This document shows positions 37,001 to 50,900 of a stretch of 64,000 bases of DNA, in pieces. The notes beneath the pieces are model-generated. The model saw only the letters and a list, made by a program, of their open reading frames with translations. It was not told where the DNA came from and did no database searches. A program made the translations under genes and the position numbers. Each line of letters begins with the position of its first letter. Position 1 is the first letter of the stretch. Origin of the DNA: Marthasterias glacialis (Eukaryota > Echinodermata > Asteroidea > Forcipulatida > Asteriidae); NCBI GenBank assembly GCA_911728455.2, contig OU452225.1, positions 5,750,852 to 5,814,851 of the forward strand, written 5' to 3'.

Positions 37001-40000
37001 AACAGGCCAATGTGATGGTGGAGATTGTGCACAAGGTTATACTGGCAATCAATGTCAAGGTATGACTCATGCAAGCCAATGCGGCACCTATAAATGCAAC
37101 TTAGTAACCCAGTAAGTCTAACCCTGAAGCTATGCTTATTGTTTGTCCTGGAATGGTCGTAGCTCAATGTGCACGAACTTGTTACTGTGCTTATGATACA
37201 TTGTGCCATAGAACAACAGGTTGATGCCATGGTGACTGACTGCACACCGGAATAAGTGTTTAGAGTCTTCAATGTGCGTAGACAAGCCGGGGTATATTTG
37301 ATTTCAAAAGCGGCAAAATCGGCTCGATTTATTTCTTGCCGTTTGATATCACTAGGCATAAACTTATTTGACTTTCTGCAGACGTGTTTATTATTGTCTT
37401 TGAGTTGGTTTTGCTGACTTCTATGTGTGGGTAATCTCATGACATTTCTAAAATCATAATTCATTATTTTTCCCAATTTTGATAACTTATGTTTTGTTGA
37501 GTTGCAGATAGATGTCTCACCTTAATGAATACACCATCATGCAACACAACTTGTACAGCATTAGGTATGTCCATTTTATTGATTGCAAGAACTATGGTGA
37601 AATTACAGCTTTCTCAAAACAAAAACTCATTTCGGCAACCTTTGTTCAGCACACATAATACAAATCATCCAGTATGATCTCCAAGTAATCAATGTACCTG
37701 TTTTGTTTTAACAAACGACAGATTCGAAAGAGGAACAAAAATTGTGAATATACGTAAACAAATATGCAACATAAAATTGGCTTCTATTTATCATTTTACT
37801 AGACTGCAGGTCTTGCCATTTTCCTCTGTAAGTTACTTTTTCCAATTCTAGACGATGATAGTACTACATGAACAACGATAGATCTGTAACGTACAAAGCT
37901 CATAGTTATGCTAGTTATTGAGACTGCAAGGAAGTACCAATACTTATTTGAGCTTCCAACTTCCGGACAAAATTATTCATTCTTATCCTGTCTCAAAAGG
38001 TTCTGACGTCATGCTTGGAATGAATAAGGCGTATTTTAGCATCCATGAACTTGTTTTGTTATGTATGTTTATATTACACGTCGAGCCAAATTATTGATTA
38101 CAGCTCTGGTTCAGCCACCGGAAGGTCTCCGTATCTCTACTGGTTCTGGGGATGGTTTCTCAACTCACACATTATCATGGAATCCGGTCTTTTGCCCTGC
38201 AAATAAAGTCAACATTGTGAACTACGTCTATGATCTACTTGGAGATCAGGGGAGTGATGTGGAAGCGGTTGCAGTCGAGGGCTCATCTATCAACCTCAAC
38301 TTGTCTCTTTGCACAACTTATCAATTCAAAGTTGCTGCACGGACCAGTAATGGCATCGGATCGTACAGTATGGTGCTACATTACTCAACTGAATCAAGGG
38401 GTAAAATTAAATTAAATTAAATTAATTTTAAAGAAGCTATACATTGTGCATAGAAGTTGTTGGTGTGTACTGCATTATCAAGTGAGATTAATTTGGTGAA
38501 TGAATTAACCATAAACATGCACTGCCAAAGTTGCTGCACAGACCAGTAAAGGCATCGCACCGTATCGCACTAAATTGCACAACTAAATCAAGGGGTGAAA
38601 ACATTATTATTATTATTATTATTTTTTAAATACCTTTAACATAGGAATGCTTCTTTAGGTATGTACTGTATTATTAAAAGAGTTGGAATTGGCGAATGGA
38701 CTAAATTTACATACATGCGCTGCCTTTTATGTACAATGTTCAAAAGCAAAAAGGCAAGTATTTTCGCATCTATGCATAGTTTGCAAAAATCGAAGACAAA
38801 CAATAGTCTGGTCATCGTCTTGCAACAAATAAGGTCTTCGTATTCTGTGCAAAGTATCCTAAGAATCTGAATAATTAGAAAATGTAATTCATTACTCACC
38901 TGCACACTGATCTACACTTTGAAAAGATGTGACGCTTGGCTCCCATGTCCGTCATTCAAATTGTTTTCAGCCAAAGGTAAACAAGTAGAGTTCGCAGAAA
39001 CTTTTAAAGTATACCAAAAACAATTTGAACAGATGAATAAATAGATAATGGAAAACCAATCAATATTCGACTAAAGCAAATAAAAAAGGGAACATTATCT
39101 ACTGGTTTATTTTGTCCGTCAGTTTGTGAGTGTACATACATAACGCCAGTTATGTTATAGCGCCTTCAGGCGTCCAGTTGTATTGTAAACATTGGCTACG
39201 CCATCTTCTTTTACCGTGTACGTTTTGTCGTCACATTAAAGTTGTTCCTCTCGTTATAAGTCAAGTGTTTGGCCGTTTGTAATCATTTGAGAGTCCCCAC
39301 GTATTACTACATTGGCGTGAGGGCCCTTGTTGGGTCCTGATACAACAGAACAAGGCATTCTCAATAGGAATAACGGACCCCACAGTGAATGTGTATCGCT
39401 AAAACGGCTTCCGTGTGTGACCTCTGCACAGCTCAAAGAGGTCACAAGAGTTTTGAATATTCAATAGCTTGATTTTTTAATGACCAGAAAGAACCAAATT
39501 TAAAAAAAAGGCACTTGTATCTACAGATTCCGACGTCAGACTTGTTTTGTGGTTTTTTTTCGTTTTCTTACACAAATATGTAACTTTTCTAAATTCGTTC
39601 GCTTATGAAATGAATTTATAATCTCTTCATCCAAACGCGGGCATTTATCTTTAAACAAGTTTGAAAGAATGAGTTAAGTGACATTATCAAGAAATGACGG
39701 TATATATTATGTTGCTATGGACTAAAGGTTAATAATTATTATTGCTGATGTTTTGAAAACAGATATGTTCCTTACGCACTGCCTGCGCCTCTGGGAATGT
39801 CACATCTTAAAAAAACATTAACTTCCTGTTCTTTTGTTTTCTAACAGCTGTTTGAATTTAAATGATGGTTATATCTCATGGTTTGTTGAAAAATCTCTCT
39901 TTTTTTGGTGTAAACAAATTTGCTTGATTTCTAGGTCTCATCATACGCGATGCCTTTTTTTATTTTATTATTTTACCTCAACAGTTCCGGTGAGTGTTGA

Positions 40001-41949
40001 CGGTCTGGGTATCCAACCTAACGGCCATGATAAACTGAACGTGTCATGGCAAACCAAGAGTGCCAGCAAAGACAATGCATGCCTTCCTAAGGACTATGTG
40101 GTTACATACGAACTCATCAACGTGGACCAATGCAAGGACGGTGACTATTCAGGTGGTTCATTGATCACTACCAATACTTCAATCATTATAGGAGGATTGA
40201 AAGCATACTCTACATACAGAGTCGATGTCACTTCCAGAAATGAAGTTGGAAATGGAACAACGATATTTTCCTCCAACATCACAGGCGAAAATAGTAAGCA
40301 TCATTTATTTGCAAACGTGTAAATAGTACACAGGTTGATTTGATCTGAAAGTAACCGAGCATACTACATTCCACAACGAGCAGTTTATTTCAGATATGAC
40401 TTGGGTATAAAAACTTGTTTTGTTTCTTTTCGCACAGAGCCAACTGGTGCGCCAATTGTAAACGTAAAATCGTCATCTGTACGGAATATCGAGTTCGACT
40501 GGAAGATTCCTTGCGGAAGTAGGGGTGGCAATATCACGGGGTATCAATACAAATTGCGGAAAGAAGCAGGCGGTAACCCGTCGATACAAAACGTTACAAA
40601 TAATTCCGTTTCATTAACTTCACTGACACCATGCACCTCGTATTTATTTCAAGTAATAGCTTCAACCAAGGATGGTTTTGGACCTTGGTCAAATGAGACT
40701 ATGGAACGAACTCCAGCACAAGGTAGGTATAAAAACGATATTTATGCAATTGTTTTAATGACTGAGGGAACATACAGTATAAGCAAACGAATGGAAGAAA
40801 CAAATATTTAACATAATTAAGTGAAATGTTAATTGATCAAATGAATAACGGAATATAACAATTAAGAGGTCGACTTACATAATATAAAATTTAATTACGG
40901 GATAATACCGTTTTGATGTATTTTCTTTTTAGCGGTTGTCAATTTTCCTTCCAGGAACTTAATTTGAACTATTATTTTTGTTTGTTTTTGTTGAGTTAGT
41001 TTTTTTTTATTGTATACTTCGAATCACACAATTTGGCTCAATATGATTTTCAAATAAACCCTTAATCATGTTATCAAACTGCTAATAGATCTGTTTTTAA
41101 CTTTGCAGCCTTGGTCCGTCATTCTTATTTCAGTTTACGGTACCGGTATTGAATTTTATACGGTACCGGTACACGAAAATCAACATTATATTTCCACACC
41201 AAAAATGCAACGGTAGGTATCTGTGGATCAGACCTCATGTTTTTGTTTTTAAAGTTCCAGCTGCTGTTTCTGGCCTGACCATCGAGCATTTAGAAAATAA
41301 ACCTGCTCGAATGAGAGTATCATGGACGGCTCCTGATAGCAATCAAGAGAATCCATGCCTTCCCACTGACTACCTGGTGACCTATGAACTCATCAATGTG
41401 GAGCGATGCCAGGAAGGTAACCATTCCGGTGGTTCACTGATCACTACCAAGACTGCAGTCAATATTACAAGACTGAAACCATACTCCGAATACAGGGTCA
41501 ATGTCACGTCGAGAAATGAAGCTGGAAATGGAACATCGGCAACTACGTCAAAATACACGGCAGAAAAATGTAACTAAATCAAACTTGTAAAGCTTTTTGA
41601 AACATTATCGACTATTTTACTTATCAACTGCGTCAGTCTTTCGGAAAAGCCGTTCTGGTCTTTGCTCTAATAACACCCACAGGCTATCTGATACCAGATC
41701 GAGACAGTCGTGGGGAGACAGGTCACTTGTGGTGGCTGCACCACAAATTTGGAATTCTCTTCCAGCTAACATCCGAACATCTCCATCCCTATAGTGCTTC
41801 AAGTCCCACCTGAAGACTTATCTGTACAACAAAACTTTCTCATAACTTAAGTGTACACTCAGCTAAAGTCTCATTCCATTCTTGTTTTTTCTTTTTTTAT
41901 GTGCGCCTTGGGTGTCCTAGCACAGATATGTGCGCGGTACAAGTATGTA

Positions 41950-41987
<38 letters not shown>

Positions 41988-44900
41988 TATTATTATTATT
42001 ATTATTATTAAAGAGGTTATCTGCCTTGCTACGTTTGTTTAGTGTTTCAAATGTGCTTTGTTTTACGAAAATGTTTTTCTTTTCGGTCAGATCTTAAAGT
42101 ACCGCCCACATTCAGTCATAGTGACGTGGATACCAGTAGTATCAGAATCACCTGGAACCCCATCCCATGTGGAAGCAAAGGAGGTCATATTACAGACTAC
42201 AGAGTGGATCTGTCTCCATCAGGACAGAGCCAAACCATTCAGTCTTCAGAACCCAACCCTTCAGACTCTCAAACTAAGTCTGTACAGTTTACCAATTTAT
42301 TCCCTTGTACACCATACACCATCACTGTAAGGGCTCTTAATGGAACCCGCAGTATCGCATCGTTTGACCACAGTGAAACAACAAACGCAATCGGTACGTA
42401 TGGTTCACAGACAATTAGGAAATAACATTTATCTCGTGTCTTCTTTTGGTGCACCATATTATACGAACAATAGTTTTGAAGAATAAATTACTGTTGTAAA
42501 CTTTCTATAACATTTTGTACAAAATTATGTACATCTTTGACAGATACAAAAAAATAAAATAATACATCGGTACAGCTTTTATCACTATTGAAATAATAAA
42601 CTTGTTTTCTAAAATAGTGTATCTTTATTTGGGAGATAATGCTGGTTCATCAAATTTGCATTACACGCGATTGTCGTTAAATCAGTTGAGATATAATTGC
42701 CTGTCACGTTATCTGATTGTTTTGGTTTTTTCTTCCAAGGGAACAAAAGAGAGGCGACGAGATCTTAATCAGCCGTTTAAAACCGTCGATGTCGCGGCCA
42801 GTGTGATACAAAAGCCCGGGCTGAAGGCGAGGTCCTTTATCGCACGGCCGCGACACTATTAGGTTTTAACCGGCCGATAAAGACGGAGTCACCACTCTTT
42901 TATAAATGACATTATTGTTAAAAATTAAAACTTCGAAAACATTACAGAACGACACAACAAACCTTGCTTGCTTTGCAGTGATTTTTTGCTGTATGTTTTT
43001 TTTTGTTTAAGACTGAGGGCACGATAAGACGGGTCACACAATCAGATTGTTTTTTAATGGAGAGCATCCGTCTGAATTTTGAAATTTATCAACACGGGTA
43101 GATTTTGTATACAATTTAAGCAAAGAAATGGAAGAAACAAATATTTCTCATATTATTATGTGAAATGCTAATTGATCAAATGAAAAACGGAATGTTACAA
43201 GAGGTCGACTTGCATCATATAAATTGGAATTACGGGATAATACCGTTTTGATGTATTTTTTTAACGGTTGTCAATTTTCCTTCCTAATTTAAACTATTAG
43301 TGTTATTTACTTTTATTTGTTTTTGTGTTTTTTGTTTAATTGTACATTTTGAATCACACAATTCGGCTCATTGTGATTTTCAAATAAACCCTTAATCATG
43401 TTATCAAACTGCTAATAGATCTGTTTTCAATTTTGCAGCCTTGGTTTGTCATTCTTATTTCAGTTTACGGTACCGTTATTTAATTTTATACGGTTCCGGT
43501 ACACGAACATCAACATTATATTTCCACACCAAAAAATGCAATGGTAAGTATCTGATGATCAGACCTTATGATTTTGTTTTTAAAGTTCCAGCTGCTGTTT
43601 CTGGCCTGACCATCGAGCATTTAGAAAATAAACCAGCTCGAAGTCGAATGAGAGTATCATGGACGGCTCCTGGTAGCAATCAAGAGAATCCCTGCCTTGC
43701 CACTGACTACCTGGTGACCTATGAACTCATCAATGTGGAGCGATGCCAGCAAGGTGACCATTCCGGTGATTCACAGACCACTACCAAGACTGCAGTCACT
43801 CTTACAAGACTGAAACCATACTCCGAATACAGGGTCAATGTCACGTCGAGAAATGAAGCTGGAAATGGAACATCGGCAACTACGTCAAAATACACGGCAG
43901 AAAAATGTAACTAAATCAAACTTGTAAAGCTTTTTGAAACATCGACTATTTTATTTATCAACTGCGTCAGACTTTCGGAAAGAGGTTATCTGCCTTGCTA
44001 CGTTTTTTCAGTGTTTCAAATGCGCTTTCTTTTACAAAGATGTTTTTCTTTTCGTTCAGATCTTGGTGTACCGCCCACATTCAATCAAAGTGACGTGAAT
44101 ACCAGTAGTATCAGAATCACCTGGAACCCCATCCCATGTGGAAGCAGAGGAGGTCATATTACAGACTACAGAGTGGATCTGTCTCCATCAGGACAGAGCC
44201 AAACCATTCAGTCTTCAGAACCCAACCCTTCAGACTCGCAAACTAAGTCTGTACAGTTTACCAATTTAGTTCCTTGTACACCATACACCATCACTATAAA
44301 TGCTCTTAGTGGAACCCGCAGTATGGCATCGTTTGACCACATTGAAACAACAAACGCAATCGGTACGTATGGTTCCACAGACAATTAGGAAATAACATTT
44401 ATCTTGTGTCTGCTTTTGGTGCACCATATACGAACAAGAGTTTTGAAGAATAAATTACTGTTGTAAATTTTCTATATATTATATTTTGTACAAAATTATG
44501 TACATTTTGACAGATACAAAAAAAAACCCATCGGTACAGCTTTTTATCGCTATCTAAAATAGTGTATCTTTATTTGGGAGATAATGCTTGTTCATAAATT
44601 CTGCATTACCTGCGATAGTCCTGATGAACTTAATAGTGTTTTGGTTAATCCAGCCGAGATATAATTGCCTGTCACGTTATCTTATTGTGTTTCTTTTTCA
44701 AGGGAACAAAAGACAGGCGATGAGATCTTAATCAGCCGCTTAAAACCGTCAGTGTCGCGGCCAGTTTGATATAGAGGCCCGGGCCGAAGGCGAGGTCCTT
44801 TATCGCACGGCCGCGACACTATTAGGTTTTAAACGGCCGATTAAGACTCTTCTATTCCCATTCATAAATGACATTATTGTTAAAAAAAAAAAAAAAAAAA

Positions 44901-47900
44901 AAAAACATGACAGAACGACACAACAAACCTTGCTTGCTTTGCAGTGATTTTTTGCTGTATGTTTTTTGTTTACGTTCAGGAGCCTAGCTTCGCACTATGG
45001 GTTTGTTTCGCACCTCTTTATATACGTTTTCTAATGTTTAGAGTATCAAAGCAGGAAATCACAATGAAATAGGCCTAACTGGTCGTTAACCGCTCCAGCC
45101 GTGTCTTTATTAGCCGTTTAAAGCCCCAGCTCAACATTGGTAAGAAGAAAACATAACTGTTCACAGATTTACATATACCCACATGGTATAAAGATTATTA
45201 TGGTAGAAACTTTCATTGAAATAAAGTGTTATCGTTTTTAAATAATAAATGAAATAGTATCCAAAATTAGTTTCGTTTCAGTGAGACGAAAACTCTGCAT
45301 ATTTGAATGCGAAAAAAATGCTGAAGGCATTTTTGCACTTTTCTCACAGATGAAACAACGAAATGAGCTGACATTTTCACATTGTTGTTTTTATTACAAA
45401 CATCTTGATTTGTGCTAAGAATAAAAACAGGTACAGTTAGTTTACCAATGTTGAGCTTGGGCTTTAATTCCGGGTAAACGCGGTCATGTGACGACTTTTC
45501 AACTATCAGGAATGCCTAAACTGTCTTGGGCGTTTATGAATTATAAATCAGAATTCCGTTTATCTGTCTTCTAATCGCAGTTCCAAAAGCAGTTACCGGC
45601 CTGACCATAGTTCCCATAAATTACAATCAACTGAGAGTATCATGGGGAGCCCCTGGTGCCAACCGTGACAATCCTTGCCTCGCTACTGACTACCTGGTGA
45701 CGTATGAACTCATCAATGTGGAGCAATGTCAGGACGGTGACCGTTCCGGTGGTTCACTGGACACTACCAGAACTTCAGTCAATATTAGAGGATTGAAACC
45801 ATTCTCTGAATACATGGTCAATGTCACATCGACAAATGAAGCCGGAAATGGAACATCGGTAACTCAATCAATCTACACGGCAGAAAGAAGTAAATTAATC
45901 TTGTAAAACCCCTCACCTTACCAAATGCAAGTTTAGTCGACTGCACGCACTAGTGCAACCATACCATACATTATCCCTACCTTATTTTAGTCGACCGAAA
46001 AAAATATTAAAACAAATAATAATACACATAAATTAAAAATCAGTGTCACTTGTGGTTGATCACTTGATTTTTGAAACAAAACGTCGCATTTCCTAAAAGT
46101 GACCTGCCGCTTGCAAGGTTGTACCGTAAATTTGGTTGTCATACCTGGTTATAAGGCAGTTTCAGGTTGTATGACTTGTAACTGGCACCCCTGAACAGAG
46201 ATAATGATAAAATAGGTATCGCCATTATTGGGCTAGATAGCCCACTTGGTAGAGTGTCGGCGAGTTAATCCTGAGGTCGCCAGAGTTAAATCGCCTTTCA
46301 GTTTTTACTCTGTTCACCCAACAATAGGTTCACATACCAATAAATTTGCGTTCCTTTGAGAGGTTCTGTTTACCCGGTCAGTTTCAGCAAAAATTCACTT
46401 ATTTTCATCATCGTAGTCAATTTCACGCATTTCCCCCACAATGAAATCAAACAACGGCTTATTTTGAGCTACCGTTGCATTAAGTGTCGTTTTCGTGCAT
46501 ACATGATTTCCTTCTTTTCATTCAGGTTCGTTTTAATTTTTTTCTTTCTTTTTTTATTGATAAACATTAAATTTGTAAGAAACATTTTCACCATTCTTTA
46601 GTTGAAATTTCTACTATATACCTTTTTACAATTGATTGCATTGAATGGTAAACCAGCCATCGGCTATGTGCCCCCCGTCCCCGTAGCGATACGCGTACAT
46701 CCCCCAAAAAGCCCGGTATGAATTTTTGTTGAAATTTGTCGGGAAAACCTCAACTTTACTTTCTTTAGAAAAATGTGTTTATTATATTCCCATTTTGTTG
46801 TGCTTTTTTCGATCAGGTCTTGCTGTTCCGCCTACATTCAATCAAAGTGAAGTGACTAACGATAGAATCAGAATCACCTGGAACCCCATCCCATGTGGAA
46901 GCAGAGGCGTTCTTATTAAAGGCTACAGAGCGTATTTGTTTCGGTCCGAACAGAGCCAGCTCATTCTTCAGTCTCAACGGATGCTAACCACGTCTGTACA
47001 GTTTAACGGCTTATCTCCTTGTACACCATACACCATCATCATAACTACTCTAAATGAAGGCGAAACCACTTCTTTTTACCATAGCGAAACAACTAAGGTC
47101 ATCGGTATGTGCGCGCAAACGAAAGCCTGTGATATTATTTAATTTGTTTCATCGTACAAGTAAAACGTAATACAAACAAATATCAGGATTTATTATATAC
47201 AGTTTTTCATGTATTCTACGAAAATGTGACGATTGAAAAACACTCACGACGAAATAATCAGTACATAATTTATCGCTTACGGACCTAATTAACTCATTAC
47301 TCATTCAACGTTTATACTGGGTTGACATAATGTTCGTCCTCCGAAACTTGCATCACACGCATTAGTCATGATAAACTGCATGTGTTGCAGAAAACACAAC
47401 GGAGATATAATTGCCAGTCACATGTAGCTTGTTGATTGTTCCATGAATCAGAATTTCGTTGAACTTTATCTGACTGTATACAGAGCCAAATGATGTTACC
47501 GGCCTGACCATAGTTCCCATCAATCACGATCAACTCGGGGTATCATGGACGGCCCCTGGTACACCAGACAATCCTTGCCTTGCCACTGACTACCTGGTGA
47601 CCTATGAACTCATTTTTCTGGAGCAATGTCAGGAGGGTGACCATTCCGGCGGTTCACTTACCACAACCAGTACTTCAATCATTATTGGAGGATTGAAAGC
47701 ATACTCCACATACAGAGTCAATGTCACATCGAGAAACGAAGCTGGAAATGGAACCACGACAGATTCTTCGAACATCACAGGGGAAAAAGGTAAGCAGTCT
47801 TAATTTCATGTTTTTGTTCGTAATACATGTTCCTGTTTTAATAATAACATTTTATAAACAGTACTTGGTCTATCCATGACCTACGTAATGTGCTATAGGA

Positions 47901-50900
47901 GAATTCTTTATTACAAACCAATCTTCTCAACGAAGGCTAAGGGTGAGGAGGTACAGCCTCACCCAACCCTTGAACGACAATGACAGTAAGGAATACCGAA
48001 AGTAGAGTTAAACTTCACTGGTCAGGACCATTTCAAAATAAAATACGATGTGTCATGTTCGTACGTTTGGTACAGTGTTATGAGAGATAACACTTTGTTT
48101 TAAACTTTATAATGTACATTAGGTCCTGAGGTTGCGCCTCCGTTTAATAATAGTGAAGTAACTGACAGTAGCATCAGCGTCACGTGGAACTCCATCCCCT
48201 GTGGTAGCAGAGGCGGCCTCATCACAGGCTACAGGACAGCCTTGTATCTGACAGGACACAGCCGAGTGAAAGATAAAGATGTGACATCAACATCTGTACA
48301 GTTCGTCAACTTATCCCCTTGTACATCATATACCATCGTTGTCACTACACTCGGAATTGGCGACGGCACCTCTTTTCAACAAGAAGAGACCACGGATACT
48401 GTTGGTAAGCACCTTCCAATAAGCTGTTATCACTAAGAACAGGATGTGAAAGCAGATCCGTTTTCACATAGACTCAGTAAAATAATATGTGGTTGACGCT
48501 CGTATTAAGTTTTGAGAAAAAGGGGTTAATTGAAGATGCATTGTCCGATTGTAGGCCGAGCTGACGGTAAAAAAAAATAATAATAATCTAATTCAAATTG
48601 CTAACGTTATGAGGTAGGAAAATTTCATTTGATACCTTGAAAAAAAAAAGTAAAGATTTAATGGCAGTTTAATAATTAAAAAAAAAACTAAAAAAAGGAT
48701 GGGCAAGCCCTGCAATCCTCATAGTAATAACATCCGGTACATCATTTGCATGTTGCAGCAGCCAAGCTATGAATATTCATCAGAACTATACAATCATGCT
48801 ACACACTGTGAATAATTATGTATTAATGTACATAGCCAGCCCTCTTATTGTGCGTGAGTCAAGTACAAGAGATCCACAGCAGCCGGATGAGTCGTGTATA
48901 ACTATAAATTCAATTTACTTTTCGAACGTCTGTTATCTGAAATTGTTATGGGAAATTGGTCCATGTATTTGAATTGCGCAATCCCCTAATACAGACCGAG
49001 GTACACAAAGAACAAAGCAGGGTTCAATGACACTATGGTGAAAGGTCGTCAGTGAAAGGTCGTCAAGTTTCCGGACATAAGAGTCTTCGACCTCGATCAT
49101 TTCGCCGTTCATAAGTTTGCGTACGGAGCCCCTAAAGGGACAGGTAGAAAAAAGTGGGACTGGTTAAGAATATTGTGCCGATTTTTTTTTTTTCGTCCCC
49201 TCGATATACTTTTTCGTTCTCTCGAAGGCCTGTTTCGATGGAACAAAATGCTATATCGAAGGAATCGAAATAATATTTTAGGGAACGATAGAATATTTCG
49301 CTTGAAATACTTTTTCGTTCCCTCAGAATATTGTTTCGAAAGAACATAATAATTTTTAGGGAACGAAATAATAATTCAACGAAACGAAACAATTTCCAGG
49401 AAACAGAAATATTATTTCGAGGGAACAAAATTATTTTTATTATTTTTTGCGTGTATTGTTTTTTTCTTCTACGCACTCTGCAGTGGCGTAACTAAAGGGG
49501 GGGGGGGGGGCACGTGCCCATCTGATGTCCGTGGCCCCCCCCCCCCCCCCATCTGAAATCTTGACTGTTGAGATTAAACATTTCCAGAACAAAATGTAAC
49601 ATTTTATGAGCATTTACGTAGTAATTTCAATGTTTTTAGAACTATTTACACACATAATGTATTTTGTTTTACGTCAACACCTCAGAAAGGAACTACAGTT
49701 TTAATTGGCCAAAAGTGCCCCCTATGAAAAATGGTGCACCCCCTCGTGCTTCCCGAAAATTTTACTCTAGTTACGGCGCTGGCATGTCCCCTCAGGGGTT
49801 CCGTAGTTATGACCGAGTTTCGTATTGTATTTCTAGTATATCTTTCTTACCTTGACGATTATCAAAATGATGAACGTCCAAGAACTGCATTTTACAATGT
49901 ACACGTGCACATAAACGATACGCACACGTTCGTAATAAGTTTTGGAACGATTTTCGTAAAAAAATGTATGACTATATTGGATCTTTCTTCCCGTCTTGAT
50001 GATTATAACACAATATATTTCTTTAGTTTCAAATTCCCACGTCCAAGAGCCGCCTTTTACAATGTGTCGATTTAACTAAGTGGACGATGATACATGCCAC
50101 CACACTCATCAACTTACACGGTACTTTACGCAATGGTACGATACTACCCCACATTGTTTTCTTTGTTCTAGTGCTACCCCACAGAGGAATTCTTCAGAAA
50201 AGGGAATAATAGAACAACAATAGGAGGACCCCGTAACTGCCCTATATGAGGGAGCGTGTGTGTGTCCGTGGGTTTAAGTGCTACTTACGAAGTGTGGAAC
50301 TGGTAACAAAAGATGTCCACAGTGTGCAGAGCTTGAAACACAGAAGCATTTTCTGTACAGCATTGAATAGCTCAAAACCGAGTATTATTGGGCGTCCAAA
50401 AAACAGCTCTCAAAACACTCACTGATACGAATTTTTAACTGCACAATGATAAAGGAATGTCCACACAGTGTATGTCACAGAGGACAACTGTTCACAGCTC
50501 AAAAAGATAAACATAGTCATGAACATTCACTAAATTGTTTTTTCTTCTGATTGGCCACCGGTAAATCAGAACGAACCCACTTAAAACAAAAATGCTTGTA
50601 TACGGTTACCGACGTCAGAAATCTTACTTATTCATTTTTGTTACAGAAAGAAGTAACTTTTCTAAGTTCATTCTCATTAGATACGTTTTTTGTATTAATC
50701 TATCGCCCAAACACGGACACTTTTTTATTCACCCTCCTTAATTAAAATAGTTCCAGGAAGAGTGACTGTGCTACGGGCACAACAAACCTCGGACGCAACC
50801 CAGATACGTATTGCGTGGAAGAGGCCCACTGCTAACATCTGCCTGGTTTCTTATTACACAGTAGAATACCAACTCATGGACAGGTGAGAGTTTATACTGT

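Larger units (their letters stand above)
40780..42999 (+). repeat. Segmental duplication, left copy (FN3-4 and FN3-5 with introns)
   Basis: About 2.2 kb including two FN3 exons and flanking introns. It is matched by about 43110-44970. The copies stay alignable across introns, including a shared palindromic element near their right ends. The left copy carries an extra LINE insertion. Confidence 0.85.
43110..44970 (+). repeat. Segmental duplication, right copy (FN3-6 and FN3-7 with introns)
   Basis: Counterpart of 40780-42999, shorter mainly because the LINE is absent. Flanking intron sequence such as the AGAGGTCGACTT region and the AATAGTGTATCTTTATTTGG region is shared. Confidence 0.85.

Noticed and set aside
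36931-37476. Minus-strand 181-codon frame opposite EGF-c'
   Set aside because: It is antisense to a well-supported EGF exon and its decayed copy. No domain and no splice or start support.
46230-46305. Functional tRNA gene
   Set aside because: The acceptor stem and T arm do not pair well and the B box is degenerate. Kept only as a tRNA-derived repeat.
49132-49476. Minus-strand 114-codon frame rich in Phe, Arg and Lys
   Set aside because: It is produced by degenerate TTTCGTTCCCTCGAAATA palindromic repeats.
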